DNA from: an uncultured Treponema sp.
Lineage (GTDB): Bacteria; Spirochaetota; Spirochaetia; Treponematales; Treponemataceae
Assembly (NCBI GenBank): GCA_946410085.1
Contig: CAMJZA010000008.1
Span: 1 to 64,000, forward strand
Direction of reading: 5' to 3'
DNA length: 64,000 nt
Both the position numbers and the translations under genes were made by a program. Numbering within the stretch: the stretch's first letter is position 1; each line of letters opens with the position of its first letter. Shown piece after piece: positions 18,095-26,735 of the stretch. Under the pieces are notes generated by a model. The model was not told where the DNA came from, searched no databases, and saw only the letters and a list, made by a program, of their open reading frames with translations.

Positions 18095-18808
18095 CTAGCT
18101 TACGCTAACCGGCGAGTCAATGACCGCCGTAAAGTAGCTGGTTCCGGGTTTGGTCACGATGCTCACGTCGTAGCTTCCCGGACTCAGGTCCTGCGGAATT
18201 ACGACATCCACGATGTTCGACCCCCGCCGGTTGTAGCTGGAAAGGCGGACGCGGCCCTCCGCATTCTCAAGGAACACGCCCTGCTCGGCATCGTCAATGT
18301 CAAAGCTGAGGTTCCGTCCGTGCAGGCGGAGCGTCTTTCCGGCACTGGCGGAAAGCACCGTGCTTTCGCTCGCATCGCTCTGCAGCACCGTCACCCGGTA
18401 GAGTTTTGCCTCACCCCTGATGTCCGGCGGCATCTGGCGGTATTCCAGCGTCGTCCGCACCCTGCCGGTCGTATCGCTGTTCGCATTGAACAGGAAGCCC
18501 AGCTGATTGTTGCCGCTGCCGAGTACGAAACCGTCCTGGATGGTCCGGCAGGTCCCCGTGGCGTTTGCCCGCAGGCTTCCGAAGGGAAGCTCTACATTGT
18601 AGCCCTTGGCGAGGTACTTCACCACGACGGTGTTCAGCACGCTCAGCATGCCCATGTTGTCCGCCTCGGTGAACGAGGAGTTGTAGCCTGTCATCTCCTC
18701 TGCCAGCTTCTTGACGGACAGGTTCTGTGAGCAGCTGCTCCTGAAGCAGTAGCCGTCTTTCTCTGAATCCTTCGCAAGAGGATTCTTCATTGTTGTAATG
18801 GTAAGCAT
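18095..18808 (-). CDS. HU-like DNA-binding / DUF4469-type protein
   Basis: 237 aa with a strong ribosome binding site (AGGAGGG, 9 bases before the ATG). The N-terminal 120 residues resemble HU/IHF-like domains of the DUF4469 group: LSVKKLAEEMTGYNSSFTEAD, then VVKYLAKGYNVELPFGSLR. The C-terminal half is a beta-rich Ig-like domain with LHGRNLSFDIDDAEQGVFL and LSPGSYDVSIVT. Such proteins occur in Bacteroidetes and spirochaetes, but their cellular role is not known to me. The gene stands alone in the junction zone between two inverted ATPase remnants. Confidence 0.65.
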   Translation of the reverse strand: MLTITTMKNPLAKDSEKDGYCFRSSCSQNLSVKKLAEEMTGYNSSFTEADNMGMLSVLNTVVVKYLAKGYNVELPFGSLRANATGTCRTIQDGFVLGSGNNQLGFLFNANSDTTGRVRTTLEYRQMPPDIRGEAKLYRVTVLQSDASESTVLSASAGKTLRLHGRNLSFDIDDAEQGVFLENAEGRVRLSSYNRRGSNIVDVVIPQDLSPGSYDVSIVTKPGTSYFTAVIDSPVSVS

Positions 18809-19019
18809 ATTCTATGCCCTCCTAAAGTGTTTTTTACGGGAACATACGCTCCCGCTTGATGGCCATAATATACGCCAAAAAAAGGGGGGCGGTTTGTAGT
18901 ATTTTGTTGCAAACCTGCTGCGGGGAAAGTGCTTGTCCTGCCTGCATTTACACGGTTTTTTCAAGTCCGTTTGTCATTTTTTGTTGCAAAACACACAAAA
19001 AATGCCGGACGGCCAGGTC

Positions 19020-19217
19020 GAATGTTTCGGATAATTTTGTGGAATCTTTCGGACAGGCTTGCAGAATGTTTCGGAAAGCCTTGCCGAATGTTTCGGAAAG
19101 CTTTGCCAAATGTTTCGGAAAGCTTTGCCAAATGTTTCGGAAAGCCTTGCCGAATGTTTCAGAAAGCCTTGTCGAATGTTTCAGAAAGCCTTGCCGAATG
19201 TTTCGGAAAGCCTTGTT
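19020..19217. repeat. 22-bp tandem repeat, nine copies
   Basis: Unit consensus GAATGTTTCGGAAAGCCTTG plus CC. The first two units are the most diverged and the last seven are near-identical. Copies abut with no spacers, so this is not a CRISPR array. All three plus frames stay open because 22 is not a multiple of three. 18809-19019 upstream contains no supported gene, only two TTTTGTTGCAAA motifs (18901 and 18979). Confidence 0.93.
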
Positions 19218-19230
19218 GCTAAAATATCCA

Positions 19231-19330
19231 TAAAACTTGTATTTTGCGCATAAAAAAACATTCGTAAAACTTGTATTTGAAGCTTGAAAAACACCCGTAA
19301 AACTTGTATCCTATGCATAAAAAAATTCAC
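19231..19330. repeat. degenerate 33-34-bp direct repeat, three copies
   Basis: TAAAACTTGTAT recurs at 19231, 19265 and 19298, each followed by a variable core and an A-rich end (GCATAAAAAAA or TTGAAAAACA). It lies directly after the 22-bp array and runs into the 3' end of the YbjN-like gene. Confidence 0.75.
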
Positions 19331-19794
19331 CTATCAAGGACTTTTGCATCCTGTAAGTATTCGCGGAATAATTCGGCCATTTCAAAGATCACATCCAGAG
19401 TCCCGTTAAAGTTCTCTGTGTTTATGCCTCCGTCATAGCACATATGATATTCAAGAGCCACATATTCCTCATAGCTGTAGGCAGTCGTAAAGAATTTATT
19501 GAAATTCCATTTGTTCAGCAGGAGGGCAAGACGGGCTTCGGGTATCTGCTTTTTGATGCGCCAAACAGTATTAAAGCTCAGCAGTGTCCTTTCTGCACCG
19601 ACTGCAATCGAGACGCAGATGCCCGATTTTTCGATATCCAAATCCCTGTTTTGATAAATGCTTGCATACGGAGCATACTCGTCATTCAGCAGATTTTTTA
19701 GACTTGCAACCCTTATGGCATCCGACTGCAGCGTTTCAGCAAAGGAACACACCGATACTAAAGCAAGCAGTACAGCCAGTACCATCTTTTTCAT
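19327..19794 (-). CDS. exported YbjN-like protein (paralogue 1)
   Basis: 155 aa from the ATG at 19794 (GGAGGAGATT before it). A signal peptide spans residues 1-19 (VLAVLLALVSVCSFA). The body follows the YbjN/DUF1790-like pattern: LKNLLNDEYAPYAS, LLSFNTVW, ARLALLLNKWNFNKFFTTAY, YHMCYDGGINTENFNGTLDVIFEMAELF. Cytoplasmic YbjN and its type III chaperone-like relatives bind proteins; these exported versions are unstudied as far as I know. Three relatives lie in this window: 32781-33242, 33857-35173 and the stub at 26539-26694. Confidence 0.75.
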   Translation of the reverse strand: MKKMVLAVLLALVSVCSFAETLQSDAIRVASLKNLLNDEYAPYASIYQNRDLDIEKSGICVSIAVGAERTLLSFNTVWRIKKQIPEARLALLLNKWNFNKFFTTAYSYEEYVALEYHMCYDGGINTENFNGTLDVIFEMAELFREYLQDAKVLDR

Positions 19795-19853
19795 AATCTC
19801 CTCCCTGAATTTTCTCTCTGCATATATATTCAAATTTTCAGTATAAAACCTGT

Positions 19854-20091
19854 TTACACAAGCATCTGCTCAATTTTGCAGGTATGAATCTTTGCTTTTT
19901 CATCATAGTTCACGCCGATAAGCGGCATAGACTTTTAAAATACAGCGGCACGGACGGGAAACGCACAGGTACTTGTTGTCTGTTGCCATAAACTCGTTGA
20001 TTACAGCAATCATCATCGTTTTGTCAACATAGATTTTCCGTGTAAGAGTCGCCTTAAAATTCTCGTTGTCCGGGTTCAGATAAATTCCCAT
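19854..20091 (-). pseudogene. AAA-ATPase_like (DUF1703) gene with internal deletion
   Basis: The start at 20091 gives MGIYLNPDNENFKATL and TRKIYVDKTMMIAVINEFM, then CVSRP, where the intact family continues RRFGKT (Walker A). Here the frame breaks and shifts. In another frame the sequence resumes as PLIGVNYDEKAKIHTCKIEQ and ends MLV, the family C-terminus. About 400-500 codons (Walker A through the PD-(D/E)XK nuclease-like part) are missing. The end is an inverted near-copy of 17854-17891. These genes are multi-copy and prone to decay. Confidence 0.7.
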
Positions 20092-20230
20092 GCTTAATAA
20101 TCTCCACACCATAGTATAGCATATAGAGGCTTTATAGACTACCTTTTCGTCATGAAAAAGTGCTCGAAAAAAGGATCATGATAATTGCATAGTCCAGATT
20201 CAGTGAAAATTGACAGGAAGGGGGACAATC

Positions 20231-20338
20231 TTAATCACCATAGAACTCATCATATATAACCTCGCCTCCCAGTTCGTCCTCACCGAAGTTTTCGTCAAGG
20301 CTGCCGGTGTGGACCTGCATATACATGCTCTTTTTCAT
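20231..20338 (-). CDS. possible 35-aa acidic peptide
   Basis: The ATG at 20338 opens MKKSMYMQVHTGSLDENF, followed by a Gly/Asp/Glu-rich end (FYGD). No ribosome binding site is visible. It precedes nothing on its strand but the ATPase remnant and lies just upstream of the caspase gene's 3' end. It could be the tail of a lost gene. The other bases of 20092-20356 show no feature. Confidence 0.3.
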   Translation of the reverse strand: MKKSMYMQVHTGSLDENFGEDELGGEVIYDEFYGD

Positions 20339-20356
20339 GTGTGAAGTTTGAGTTAT

Positions 20357-23300
20357 TTATTTTTCCGAAGAGCTGTCGTAAACGGCGTAATGACGATTTA
20401 CGACTTCCGCAAAAGGATTGATTTCCACATCATTCGATTTTCCCGGAGGCGTATCCCCACAAAGAATGATAGTATAATCTTCCCTCTGACAGGAAACCCA
20501 GGGTGTTTGCATACGTCCAAAAGAAATTAATGCAATGACAGGAACGGTTTCTTCAATATAATTTGCAAGCTCTCTAACCGAAACACCATCTCCGTCTGCA
20601 TCTGCTATCCCTGACAATGCCTGCAGAAGGCAGTAAGTGAAAACGCCATGTTCTCCAACCCCCTCGAAAGCAGACTGTGTATCAGCTGCTGCAGTAATCA
20701 CGGTTTGACCGCTTGTATGGGCAAACCGTTCAAAAGCTGTTCTTTCGCTAATTCTCTCTAAATCTCTGGCAAGATTTTTTTTCTGTATGAAAGCCCCAGC
20801 GTTACAGGTATCAAGCATTATTACCGTCTTTTTTGCCTGTAGTTTTGATAAGTTCTCTATCAGAAAGTTCTTTGAAATACAGCCGGAAAATCCGTCTTGT
20901 GGTGAAAAATCATACGGAAGAAAATAATACTCTCCATTGCTTGCAGTTCCATGACCAGATATGAACAGAATAAAAACGTCATCAGGTTTTATGAGTGTCG
21001 AAAGTGTATCGAAAGCTTTCGTAATGTTTGTACCGGTTGCTTTTTCATTCGAAACTTTCATGATGTTGATTTTGGAATACAGACCTTCCGGTGATTTTCT
21101 GAAACATTCAGAGAGGTCGTTCATATCATTGACCGAATACCGTAAATCTTGCAAACCTTCATGTTTATAATCATTCACGCCAATTGCAAGAATAAACAAA
21201 TCTGGAGAGTCTGTTATACCGTTCCATGTGGTTGATGCGAGTGCATGCAGACTTTCAATTTTTCCAGATGAATTCAGAGCATAAGCCTGAAATACATTTT
21301 CTCCATCATCTAAAACACATTTGCAGGAAAAAATAAGTCTGCCCCCCTTTTTGCTTTTCACTCCTTTCGAAAGCTGGGTAACTCTACCGTTGTGTGAGAA
21401 ATACACATTACCAATTCCTCCGCCGGTATCAGAAATCACAACAGAAATTTCTATTTCCCGGTTCGCTGAATTCAGGGGAATAGAACCGAAAGAGACTTCG
21501 GGAGCATTTCCTGCCGTAAAAAGTAAAGGCAATGGATTTTCAGCGATTCCAAGGCCGCTCAGTTTTTGTGCAACAAGATCAGGTCTGTACAGTATCTCAT
21601 AGAACTGTCCAAGATAAAACACATTCAGACCATCGACCAGATGCATGAATTTTTCAATACCTTCGTCATTACCAGTAAAATATCCTTCAGGTGTGTATGT
21701 AATGAAATTTCCGTTTTCGTCAGCATTGATTACCGCAATGAGTTTTCCCGATGAAACATCATAGCAATCGAGCTTTCCCCCATAAGACTGACAGAACAGT
21801 TTCCTCCCGTCAGCACTGAAAAATGCCGAGAGCGGAGATTTTGCTGGAAATTTTCTAATAAATCTCCGATCCCTGAGATTGAATATGGCACATTCGTCTC
21901 TAGTAAAGGCAGCGATAGTATTGCTGTCACTTGCAAAACAAGCGTAAAGAGTATCTTTCAGAAGTAATTCTATTTCGAATGAATCCGTCGCATAGATTTG
22001 AACTCCCCATTTTCCGATTTCATGATTCATATACCACTTTCCATCAGGACTGAACGCACCGGAATCCATAAAACCTACATCTCCGTTTCTGAAAATGGAT
22101 CCAGTTTCTCTGTTTATCACGACAGATGTACCTTTGATTGATAATGCCAGAAAGCGGCCATCTTCACTCATAATAAGATTGTTACAATAACCTCCTGCAT
22201 TCCACTCAAAGATGCTTTTCTGTGAGTCAACATCAAGTACATCCAGTTTATATTCGGCGGAATCAATGTAGGCAACAGTTTTTCCATTTGCACTTACGGC
22301 AAGTTCAGAATACCATCCTGTTTTAAGCGGAAAAAGATACCGGAGTTTCTGTGTTTCAGTCTCATAGCTTACAAGGGAAAATTTCCTCTCTGCTTGTATG
22401 TATTCCAAGAAATAAAGGCCCCTGTCAAAAAAAGAAGGACTCGAGAAATTATAGCGAATAATTTCCTTTGAGACAGGCTGCAACTCCATATTTGAATTGA
22501 AGAGAAGACTCGGTTGCCAGGGAAAGCCTATTGACGAATGCAGCCAGATCAGATCTTTTCCCGGAACACGGTTTGCCCGCACTTCAGATGAGAAATTCTG
22601 TATTTCTCGTATAAGCTCTCCATCCAGACTCCGCCTGATTTCCAAGCTTGAGCCATAGTTGATTGCAACATGCTTCCCGTCTGGAGAAAAAGACATGGTT
22701 GTGATACTTGCGGAATGCCTTTTTGAGAGTTTCGCAAGCGTTTTTTTTGCGGTTATATCAAAGAGTTCTATGGAATCAGAATCCGAAGAAAAAAGAATGC
22801 TCTTTCCGTCCGGCGAGAATTGGATGTGTTCTGAATATCCTTCAACCGGTAAACTCAATTCGATTTTCCCAGAAAGAACAGACAGGATGAGGAGTTCCTG
22901 ATCCTTTTCCCAGAAAATAACCGCAATATGCAGCCCGTCAGGACTTACTGAAAACTCTTTGATTTTCTTTCCAAAAGAGAAGGTCTTTTCTTTTTTCCTT
23001 TCCCTGACGTTTATGACGGTAACATCTTTTGTTTCGGAATCAGCATCTTGATAGAAAAAATAGTGTGAGTCGGTACTGAATTGCTCATTATTTGTCTGAC
23101 AGTCAATCGGAACAGAAAGACGTTTTTTTAATGTTGCCTGATCATAAAATACAACTTCTTCATGAAACAGAACAGATGCCAAATAGTTCCCGTCGCTGGA
23201 GACAGCAACTGCATGAGATTCTATGTCTTTGAAAACAGTTTCGTCTCCATCTTCAATGCCTTTTGAGTGCAGCAAATGGCACAGAGGGTCTCCGTTCTCC

Positions 23301-23584
23301 TTGTAATAATCGTACCTGTAAAAAAAATGTCTTCCATCAGGGGAAACTGCAATTCCATAATGTATATCATCAAAAGTTCTGATAAGAAGTCCTGTGTTGA
23401 CATCCCATAGCTTTACCTCTGTACCCGAACTTGTCAGAATGTGTTTTCCATCTGAAGTATAGTATACATGCTGTACAAAACCATCGTGCCATTCCTGAGC
23501 TGTAAAAACCGGGACGTGTATATCCTCGGCGATGCAGAAAAAGGATAACGCGAGCAGTATTTGTAAAAGAACAGCTTTTTTCAT
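20357..23584 (-). CDS. exported WD40-repeat protein with C-terminal caspase (peptidase C14) domain
   Basis: 1075 aa from the ATG at 23584 (GAGGG seven bases before). A signal peptide spans residues 1-20. Residues about 35-640 contain many WD40-type blades with SPDGKH/SPDGLH turns, probably two propellers. An Ig-like linker follows (about 690-790). From about 800 comes a caspase-fold domain: LFILAIGVNDYKHEGLQDLR, catalytic His in ISGHGT (about residue 877) and catalytic Cys in LDTCNAGAF (about 928), then ITAAADTQSAFE. Both catalytic residues are present, so it could be active in the periplasm or outside the cell. It is last in the operon after the MotA-like and ankyrin/zinc-tail genes. Confidence 0.9.
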   Translation of the reverse strand: MKKAVLLQILLALSFFCIAEDIHVPVFTAQEWHDGFVQHVYYTSDGKHILTSSGTEVKLWDVNTGLLIRTFDDIHYGIAVSPDGRHFFYRYDYYKENGDPLCHLLHSKGIEDGDETVFKDIESHAVAVSSDGNYLASVLFHEEVVFYDQATLKKRLSVPIDCQTNNEQFSTDSHYFFYQDADSETKDVTVINVRERKKEKTFSFGKKIKEFSVSPDGLHIAVIFWEKDQELLILSVLSGKIELSLPVEGYSEHIQFSPDGKSILFSSDSDSIELFDITAKKTLAKLSKRHSASITTMSFSPDGKHVAINYGSSLEIRRSLDGELIREIQNFSSEVRANRVPGKDLIWLHSSIGFPWQPSLLFNSNMELQPVSKEIIRYNFSSPSFFDRGLYFLEYIQAERKFSLVSYETETQKLRYLFPLKTGWYSELAVSANGKTVAYIDSAEYKLDVLDVDSQKSIFEWNAGGYCNNLIMSEDGRFLALSIKGTSVVINRETGSIFRNGDVGFMDSGAFSPDGKWYMNHEIGKWGVQIYATDSFEIELLLKDTLYACFASDSNTIAAFTRDECAIFNLRDRRFIRKFPAKSPLSAFFSADGRKLFCQSYGGKLDCYDVSSGKLIAVINADENGNFITYTPEGYFTGNDEGIEKFMHLVDGLNVFYLGQFYEILYRPDLVAQKLSGLGIAENPLPLLFTAGNAPEVSFGSIPLNSANREIEISVVISDTGGGIGNVYFSHNGRVTQLSKGVKSKKGGRLIFSCKCVLDDGENVFQAYALNSSGKIESLHALASTTWNGITDSPDLFILAIGVNDYKHEGLQDLRYSVNDMNDLSECFRKSPEGLYSKINIMKVSNEKATGTNITKAFDTLSTLIKPDDVFILFISGHGTASNGEYYFLPYDFSPQDGFSGCISKNFLIENLSKLQAKKTVIMLDTCNAGAFIQKKNLARDLERISERTAFERFAHTSGQTVITAAADTQSAFEGVGEHGVFTYCLLQALSGIADADGDGVSVRELANYIEETVPVIALISFGRMQTPWVSCQREDYTIILCGDTPPGKSNDVEINPFAEVVNRHYAVYDSSSEK

Positions 23585-23614
23585 TTTTATCCCTCTTCGT
23601 ACTATCATAGTAAA

Positions 23615-24817
23615 TCAATCAGATTTCACTTCCGTCTGCTCTATATATCCTTTTCCATGACATCTCGTGCAAGACAAATGCCTATGTATGGAACGATCGG
23701 AACAATACGGACATCGAGTATCGCTTTCGTATACTTTACCGTTATAAGCAGGAGGTGTATACTTTTCTCCCAGACCTGTTCCGTTACAGATTCGACATGT
23801 AACTTTTGTTCTTACTATGGTACGGCTGGGTGAGCCATTGCTTGCCCCGGTACTGCTATTGGAAGTGGATTTGCTGGAATCCGAGCCATTCGTATACGTA
23901 GGTTTTTCCGAGGGGGATGACTCTCCTTGGCGAAGGATGCTTGCAACATCAGTGGTAATGGATTTAAAGATTTCAACCAATTGTTCTGCTGTGGATGTCT
24001 GTGCCAGACGGAGGATTCTTGCAGCATCAGTGGCACGGCGTTCCTCCGCAATATCAAGTGCCGTCCGTCCAATGTTATCCCTTAAATTTGTATCTGCACC
24101 TAAGGAAATAAGCGTTTGAACGGATTCAACATCATTTGCGCTTGACGCAAACATAAGTACGGTCTGCCCATACTCATTTTTCTCATTTATATTTGCACCA
24201 GCTTCTACAAGAATTTTTATCATAGCAGGGGACTTATTACCACCCGTAACAGCATAAAGAAGTGCTGTATGGCCATAATTATTCTTTGCATGTATGTCGA
24301 CACCTGATTTTACAAGCCACTTTGCAACCCTTTGTGAATTATTCATCGCAGCTGCCATTAAAAGAGTATTACCAAGACCATTTCTTTCGTGTATGTCTGC
24401 ACCTGCTTTTACAAGCAACTGCATGGCTTCAAAAGAATCGTTGTTGCCTGCTGCATAGAACAAAGCTTTTTCGCCATAGTAAGGAATGTTATTAACAATA
24501 CCATCATTGCTTTTTATATTGATATCCGCTCCCGATTTAAGAAGTAATTGCACAGCTTCTGAATGGTTATACCATGCCGCTATCATCAGCGGTGTCAGGC
24601 CGGCCCTCGGCTCTTTCTCATTGATGCTGACTCCTCTGGCAATAAGTCGTTGCATTTCCGTTATATTATTTTTCTCTGCTGCTTCATGAAGGCTTATCAG
24701 AGACTGTGCTCCAGCATGAGAAAAAAATGCCATGCTGATAAGGCAGAATATCGAAATTAATCTATAGTTCCGCAAGATTTTTAGACTTACATTTCTATGA
24801 ATCAACTTCTTTTTCAT
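23615..24817 (-). CDS. exported ankyrin-repeat protein with C-terminal CxxCxGxG zinc-finger tail
   Basis: 400 aa. The start ATG overlaps the stop of the membrane-protein gene by four bases and has GGAGGTAATGT before it. A hydrophobic signal segment spans residues 15-38. About six to seven ankyrin repeats follow (LTPLMIAAWYNHSEAVQLLL type) to about residue 270, then a Ser/Thr-rich linker. The last 60 residues carry CRICNGTG, CPYCSD and CTRCHGKG, a DnaJ-like zinc-finger pattern, ending GYIEQTEVKSD. Almost the same tail ends the 676-aa ankyrin protein at 27259-29289. The protein is probably periplasmic or surface-located. Middle gene of the MotA-like/ankyrin/caspase operon. Confidence 0.88.
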   Translation of the reverse strand: MKKKLIHRNVSLKILRNYRLISIFCLISMAFFSHAGAQSLISLHEAAEKNNITEMQRLIARGVSINEKEPRAGLTPLMIAAWYNHSEAVQLLLKSGADINIKSNDGIVNNIPYYGEKALFYAAGNNDSFEAMQLLVKAGADIHERNGLGNTLLMAAAMNNSQRVAKWLVKSGVDIHAKNNYGHTALLYAVTGGNKSPAMIKILVEAGANINEKNEYGQTVLMFASSANDVESVQTLISLGADTNLRDNIGRTALDIAEERRATDAARILRLAQTSTAEQLVEIFKSITTDVASILRQGESSPSEKPTYTNGSDSSKSTSNSSTGASNGSPSRTIVRTKVTCRICNGTGLGEKYTPPAYNGKVYESDTRCPYCSDRSIHRHLSCTRCHGKGYIEQTEVKSD

Positions 24818-25779
24818 ACATTACCTCCATAGCGTCTGAAATCAATCAGCTTGCAGAGCCTGCAGCGAAGGGGAAGCAGAAGTAGGATGGAAAGGAATGA
24901 CAGACCGATCAGAACAATAGGTATTGAAAACAAGAAAGAAATATCGTCCGCATTCTCAAGAGTTCCCATCGTTATGAGTGAAATAAGAACTGCAGCACAG
25001 AATCCCAAAGCAAGCCGTACGGCTATTGCAAAGTCAATGGCTTGAATGTAATCCTCAATCTGTTTTCTCTCATCACTGCATGAAGTCCTGCATCCCAAAG
25101 CAAGGGCTTTGAAATAGGTCTGGAACAACTTTCCGGCAAACAGGAGTATGTACGATGCACAGCACAGGAAAAGCAGCATGAAAGGAACAAGCTTTATAAG
25201 TTTGGCAGGATAATCACTCAGCAAAAAAATGCCGCCAATGGACAAAGCACCAAAAAGAAGGGGGATACCCGCAATAAAGACAAGGTAAGGCTTTCCCGGC
25301 AGTTTAGGCAGTGTAACAGCAGCTTCGGACGGTGATTCTCCGAAAGCAGACAGTTTCTTTCGCAGCACAGATTTCGCAGAAAGGAGAATTATGAGCAATT
25401 CACCTGTATAGAGCATAGATACGAGCCCGAGGGCAAGAATTGGACCCATTCTATATTTTTCCTCCCATAGGGAAAGTATCATCGCAATGCAGAAGAATAC
25501 CATCATGAAACAGGCAGAGAGGGCAGACTGAATGACGAGGGAAACCGCACTTATTGAACGGGCAATCTGTAGGGGAGGAAAAGATCTCTTTGCTACAGCC
25601 ATTTTTGTTCCATTCAAAAAATCCATTATGGAGTTTGATCCGACAAGAACGGTAAGAGCCATTATGAGCATGACAAAGAAACTCGGAATGTCAATCGTCC
25701 AGAGAAAATGCCTGCCCTTTATACCAAGCGCAATCATACTCGACGCGAAGAGAAAGCCTATGGAGATGATATATGTCAT
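24814..25779 (-). CDS. multi-spanning membrane protein, MotA/TolQ/ExbB-like (paralogue A)
   Basis: 321 aa with about eight to nine hydrophobic helices. The N-terminal half follows the MotA layout: IDIPSFFVMLIMALTVLVGS resembles MotA's ID-PS-L-VLGGT segment, and YRMGPILALGLVSMLYTGEL resembles GPAMAVALLTTLYG of MotA helices 3-4. MotA/ExbB proteins form proton channels that drive a periplasm-spanning partner; no MotB/ExbD gene is adjacent. The C-terminal half adds three further helices. The paralogue at 30067-31032 is closely similar over its full length. First gene after a near-consensus promoter. The MotA resemblance is my reading, not a search result. Confidence 0.6.
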   Translation of the reverse strand: MTYIISIGFLFASSMIALGIKGRHFLWTIDIPSFFVMLIMALTVLVGSNSIMDFLNGTKMAVAKRSFPPLQIARSISAVSLVIQSALSACFMMVFFCIAMILSLWEEKYRMGPILALGLVSMLYTGELLIILLSAKSVLRKKLSAFGESPSEAAVTLPKLPGKPYLVFIAGIPLLFGALSIGGIFLLSDYPAKLIKLVPFMLLFLCCASYILLFAGKLFQTYFKALALGCRTSCSDERKQIEDYIQAIDFAIAVRLALGFCAAVLISLITMGTLENADDISFLFSIPIVLIGLSFLSILLLLPLRCRLCKLIDFRRYGGNV

Positions 25780-25819
25780 TCAATTCCCCCTATGAGAAAC
25801 ATTTAGACCATAATTTAGT

Positions 25820-25848
25820 ATTATAAGGGCTAAAAGGCCGCAAATCAA
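25820..25848 (-). promoter_or_regulatory. sigma70 promoter of the MotA-like A / ankyrin / caspase operon
   Basis: Minus strand TTGATT (25848-25843), 17-base spacer, TATAAT (25825-25820). The spacer contains GGCCTTTTAGCC, a dyad also present in the promoter at 33280-33308. Confidence 0.75.
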
Positions 25849-25966
25849 GCGAAAAATGAATCGGCTGTGTATGCTGTCGTCCAAACTGGATTCCCTGGTC
25901 GTATTCGGCTCCAGGGACGGCAGGAACTTCGCCACCCCGCAGGAGCTTCTGCATGGAGCAGGGGGA

Positions 25967-26533
25967 TTACAGCCCCAAATCTTTGAGCACAGCCTGTGCA
26001 TCGGTATCACCGCCTTCGGCTACCTTGAAGAAGTAGCGGAGTGCCGCTTCAGTATCTTCCGGCACCTCCTCTCCTGTATAATACAATCTTCCCAGCTGAT
26101 AATCTGCGGCGGGACAGCCTCTTTCAGAAGCTTTTTCATAATTTTTAATTCCCTGCTTTATATCTTTCTTAACTCCCAGCGCATTTGCATAGCAATAACC
26201 CATCATATAAAAAGCATTTGCATTTTCCAGTTTCGCGGCCTGTTTGAAATACTTTTTTGCTGTCTTCCAGTCATCTTCAAATGTGACATAGTAAATTCCC
26301 AAATCAACCATAGCATCGGACACACCGAAAGCTGCGGCTCTTTTTGCCCATGTAACTGCCTGTTCATTATCAGGCACAACATCAAGATAGCCGTACTGAT
26401 AGCACAGACTTACATTATAGCAGGCCGTCGGATTGCCGGATTCAGCGGCCTGTACCATCCTGTCAAACTCCTCGTTTGCGAACGCAATGCCGGTAACAAA
26501 CAGGATTGTAAGCATTAGCAACAGGTTTTTCAT
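25967..26533 (-). CDS. exported Sel1-like repeat protein
   Basis: 188 aa from the ATG at 26533 (AGGGAGTGACTG before it). A signal peptide spans residues 1-19. About four Sel1-like/TPR helical pairs follow: ACYNVSLCYQYGYLDVVPDN, WAKRAAAFGVSDAMVDLGIYY, AFYMMGYCYANALGV, YQLGRLYYTGEEVPED. Sel1 repeats mediate protein contacts, often in envelope stress or host interaction. The start codon lies five bases after the stop of the truncated YbjN stub, so the two are probably translated from one message. The 120-base gap to the next promoter is ordinary. Confidence 0.85.
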   Translation of the reverse strand: MKNLLLMLTILFVTGIAFANEEFDRMVQAAESGNPTACYNVSLCYQYGYLDVVPDNEQAVTWAKRAAAFGVSDAMVDLGIYYVTFEDDWKTAKKYFKQAAKLENANAFYMMGYCYANALGVKKDIKQGIKNYEKASERGCPAADYQLGRLYYTGEEVPEDTEAALRYFFKVAEGGDTDAQAVLKDLGL

Positions 26534-26538
26534 ATCAG

Positions 26539-26694
26539 TCACTCCCTGTTTTCATACATGCTTGCATACGGAGTATACTCGTCATTCAGCAGTTTTTTGA
26601 GAGCTGCAACCTTCATGGCAGACGGCTGCAGCGTTTCAACAAAGGAACCCACCGGAACCAAGGCAAACAGCACAGCCAGCGCCATCTTTTTCAT
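26539..26694 (-). pseudogene. truncated YbjN-like gene (51-codon 5' stub)
   Basis: The ATG at 26694, with GAGGTATGT before it, encodes a signal peptide and MKVAALKKLLNDEYTPYASM, nearly identical to the YbjN-like protein at 19327-19794. It then stops at TGA 26539-26541 after an unrelated end. The missing two thirds seem replaced by the Sel1-like gene, which starts five bases on. Its own promoter is kept. Confidence 0.8.
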
Positions 26695-26735
26695 ACATAC
26701 CTCGAATTTTCATCTTTCGGTCCGAATAAAAAAAA

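Noticed and set aside
19020-19217. CRISPR array
   Set aside because: Units abut without spacers and are too short; no cas genes are present.
18856-19253. Three overlapping plus-strand open frames across the 22-bp repeat
   Set aside because: They stay open only because the repeat has no stop in any frame; there is no start signal or unique sequence, so I treat them as a by-product of the repeat.
17855-19883. Insertion sequence or transposon with terminal inverted repeats
   Set aside because: The inverted repeats are explained by coding ends of two ATPase genes; no transposase or target duplication is seen.
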